From positions 38,991,518-39,055,517 of the forward strand of contig NW_024881313.1 of assembly GCF_018691265.1 (NCBI RefSeq): 64,000 nucleotides of DNA, given 5' to 3'. A program made the position numbers and the translations under genes. The DNA comes from Tyto alba (taxonomy: Eukaryota > Chordata > Aves > Strigiformes > Tytonidae). The notes below the pieces were generated by a model. The model saw nothing but the letters and a program-made list of their open reading frames with translations, was not told where the DNA came from and made no database searches. The stretch's first letter is position 1. Each line of letters starts with the position of its first letter. Shown here one piece after another: positions 60,960-64,000 of this stretch.

Positions 60960-63900
60960 TCTCTTTCTTTGCATCTATTGAAAAAGGTCTACGTTCAGTG
61001 GTTGTGAGAGTCCCTGTACCTCCCTCAGCACTACTCCTGACCTCTGGTCCTGGAGCCAACCTGTCCCTGTGGCTAATGTAAGCCTCAAAAGACCATAAAG
61101 CCTACTAGGGTGGCAAGTGTGTTGCCTCGATGAGTAGGATGATGTATGTCCAGCTTATGTTTTGGAGAGGTGAAATGATTCCCATTAATTGGTTGGGTGG
61201 TGGAGATGCTCATCTACTTGGTCTCATTGCAGTCTTCTCTTTGAAAGCCCCCAGGCTTTCAGGGAAAGGGATGGTCACAGCCTTCATTGGAGAGAGTGTT
61301 GTTCTCTTCCCTCTGCAGTAATTACACCCGCAGAAAGCAGAGCCAACAGCTCAGGAAACAAGTCTTTAACAAGCCCAGCCTTGGCAACAATTAAGCCTTG
61401 CCAAGTGAAGTCTTGAGATCTGTCCACCTTAGGTCCTTGAGCTGGCCCTCTGAACACAGCCAATGTAATGCCTCAGAAGTTTCAATGTAGTTGTCCTCGT
61501 AGTGTTACCATGAGCTGGAGAAATGCCTCTGTGCAAATTTTGCATGAAGATGGAGTGACCTGTCTACAGCAAGGCCAAAACCCCCAGATTCCTACTCTCC
61601 TCCTGAGATCTTCTACTCTCCCAGAAAAACAACTCACAAAGTACAATCTGATTCAGGACTGTTACTGGGTGATCTGATTTGGGCGAGTCACTGTGCCAGT
61701 GTTTTGAGCAATACGGTGTTAAACAAGCTCAGGAGGTTGATGGACTCCATCAGCTTTTCATGGATTGCATCAGTCATCATACTTTCCTAAAGAAGTTGTG
61801 ACACCTTGGCAGAATGTCACTGTCATGATGTGATTGCAAAGTTACTCTGATAGAGTAACTGGCTGGAGCTTAGAATAGGGAGGACATGGACAAATTTAGT
61901 CTGGCTGAATGACAACAATTAAAAAATGGTCATTATCCCAGGCTACATATTGTCTTGTTTGATCAAATGTCTTTTTCTTCTCAATGCCTCCCTGGAACTA
62001 TTTAGTACCTAAAATTAATTTCAGCTGAGCTTTAAATAACCAGAGCCTGCTGCTGTTCATCTTACAACTTACTAATGACTCAAACATGGGTGATTTGGAT
62101 TTGCAAAGCCTCTGAGAGACAACACAGTGCCCCCATATGTGGGTGTTTGAAATGAGATGCTGCTTTACTAGACCACAGCTGTGGGAGGATTCACAGGTGC
62201 TGCTTTTTCATGTGGATGAGTAGAAAGCTTAGAAATCAATCAGTAGCCACCTCAGGCCCAGCTGCTTAAGAAGTTTAAAACAAACAAAGAAATAACCGGA
62301 CCCAAAACCTAGCCTTGGAGTAAACAAAACTTGTGTCAGAAAAGATCTTATTGAGATAGCAAGTGGTGGACTATTAAGTAAGGGGTTGTTTAGATTACTG
62401 GGCTACTGTCTGTTGAGGTAGGTGACCTGCCATAGGCATCCTTGCCACTTCCCTCAATGGTCAAGTAATTATGTTAACATAAAGCATCTTCATGGGATGG
62501 AGTAATAAAAAACACATAACCAATAACGCTAATTCAGATGGCAGAACTTCCTACCCTGCAGTAACTTAATGGCTTTCACCCATGTGTCCCCGTACTCCTC
62601 CTCAACGGTTTGGCACCCTGTTGAGATAGCTCAGTGTGGCCCAAATGCTTCAGTGACAAGTTGCTTGGCAGGCTGACTGGGCATATGATAGGAGAACTGA
62701 GCTTGGGAAGAGCTTTAGCCACAGCTGTCTTTTCAGTGTACCCTTGATAGACTTCTGTACATCCCAGGTTAGGCTATTAAACAAGGTCTACTGTGTTCTT
62801 GATGGTGTGCTGGAGGACTTTGAAAACTCTGACTTGTGTCTCCCAAGTGCTTCACAAAGTCACAGCTGGTTATCCAATTCTCTCCTTCCCATGCATGCAA
62901 AATTCTTGCATTTATTTTCCCTTCCAATCTCATTTTCCACTCTGATGCAGCAGTCACATCCAAGCCTTCAACCAGCCTTTAAGAGACGGCTCCTTAGTCT
63001 TTTACACAGAGTCAGCATGATCCATCCTCAAATAGATGATGGTATCTTTATCCAGTATCATGCTGATGTTGGTATCGTGTTGCACTGTTGTACTCCTCAC
63101 AGCTTATTATCTGCAACATCCACTCAAGGAAATGTTTACTAAATCAGTGAGAACCCTGCACAACCAAAGTGTCTTCTGCTCTTGTTCTGCTTTGCTCCTT
63201 CCTGTGATGAGAAATATCAGCACCAAGCTCTGAGGAACCAGGTCGATACTTTCACTGATGTTTGGTCCAGGTGGTTTTATGCAAGAAGAGTGGATGATTG
63301 GAGATGATGGGACTGGAGATGCGGATCCATGGAGCTACCTCTGGTCTACCTCCCATCAAACCCTGCAGCAAACCTCCCTGCCTTCTTCAGCTTCCCAACT
63401 GACCTTGCATTACACTTCCTGGCAGTTAGGTAATGAGAAATCACAGGCTTGAAACCTCAGAGCCAGCCTCCGCCAGACCCTTAAAGAGCTGCTAATGTGA
63501 GTCGTAAAGCCACAGTAGCCTAGGATGTAACAGCGTTTTGACAGCTGTTCCCACAGAGGAAGTGGGTGAAGCTAGAATGCATATTGTAAGAATTTGGGAT
63601 TTAAAAAAAAAAAAAAAAAAAAGTATCAGATGAGAGACCTCACCTCCAGAGAAATAAAATAGGTTTCCTTCCCCCTTCTCTGCCATTGCTTTCCTTAGGG
63701 CCACTGCTAGGTCTTTGCAAGAAAGTGGTTTCAGCCTGCATCTGTGGATGTGCTGAGCAGCAGGGGAGCATGAGAACTAAGTAAAATCCAATGAACAAGA
63801 GAGTTGCCTTTAGTTTAGAAAGAAGTAAGAAGTAAGGACTTGCCTGAACATCTTACAAGCTTCTAGCTACACATCTGAGGAATGTATTTTGTGTGGAACT

Positions 63901-63968
63901 GTGTGTGTAACCCAGCTAGGAAAATAATGACAGTGTAGATGAATGTAGAAGAGTATGTGTGTTTGCAA
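60960..63968. other. 3' flank: no gene found
   Basis: Beyond the distal poly(A) signal I see no exon with recognisable protein similarity, no RNA gene and no clear transposon. Notable items are a perfect 9-base inverted repeat at 61840-61860 and an A20 tract at 63603-63622. Frames such as 62744-63142 (+) look like chance. Confidence 0.6.
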
Positions 63969-64000
63969 GCAAAAAAACAAAACAAAACAAAACAAAAACA
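63969..64000 (+). repeat. (CAAAA)n microsatellite at the right edge
   Basis: CAAAA units running to the window end; the true length is unknown. Confidence 0.8.

Noticed and set aside
15105..62082. AP-1 motifs TGAGTCA/TGACTCA at 15105, 49819, 53269, 58712 and 62076, of interest because c-Jun has been linked to Wnt9a in joints
   Set aside because: The number found is not above what is expected by chance in 64 kb, and none is clustered.
1..64000. CRISPR array, tRNA/rRNA genes, integrated virus, or a second coding gene
   Set aside because: No regular spaced repeats, no cloverleaf-like RNA, no retroviral or viral protein signatures, and no further exons with recognised protein similarity were seen on either strand.

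Overview
This is a eukaryotic (vertebrate) genomic window, not a bacterial one. It holds one recognisable protein-coding gene on the + strand, WNT9A (called Wnt-14 in early chicken work). The gene appears complete from promoter to poly(A) signal and is split into four coding exons. Joined in frame, the exons give a 363-residue secreted Wnt ligand with a signal peptide, 24 cysteines after it, the acylated-serine motif and the C-terminal cysteine-rich finger. The host is most likely a bird. The protein fits avian WNT9A as I remember it, the window carries a CR1-type LINE remnant and a few decayed MIR-like SINEs, and I see no mammal-type Alu, B1 or L1 elements. I cannot name the species.

Layout: 1-240 is a C-rich minisatellite. 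245-460 is a GC-box and TATA promoter inside a CpG island. 509-603 is exon 1. 604-36911 is a 36.3 kb first intron with many poly-T tracts, a CTCF-like site near its start, an intronic CpG cluster and a CR1 fragment. 36912-37171 is exon 2, 37172-41173 intron 2 (4.0 kb), 41174-41436 exon 3, 41437-53988 intron 3 (12.6 kb) and 53989-54462 exon 4 with the stop codon. 54463 to about 58665 is the 3' UTR to a strong proximal poly(A) signal; a second signal at 60925 would give a longer isoform. 60960-64000 is 3' flank with no recognised gene.

All four exon junctions have GT/AG ends and keep the frame (intron phases 2, 1 and 0). In human, WNT9A and WNT3A lie next to each other and point apart, so a WNT3A orthologue may lie beyond the left edge; this is inference and is not visible here. 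I found no CRISPR array, tRNA, rRNA, intact transposon or second gene. The observations most worth checking are regulatory: an out-of-frame uORF overlapping the WNT9A start codon, a near-consensus CTCF motif in the 5' CpG island, a strong excess of poly-T over poly-A tracts on the sense strand, and tandem poly(A) sites with Pumilio, AU-rich and let-7 type motifs. I did not find a convincing new biological system.
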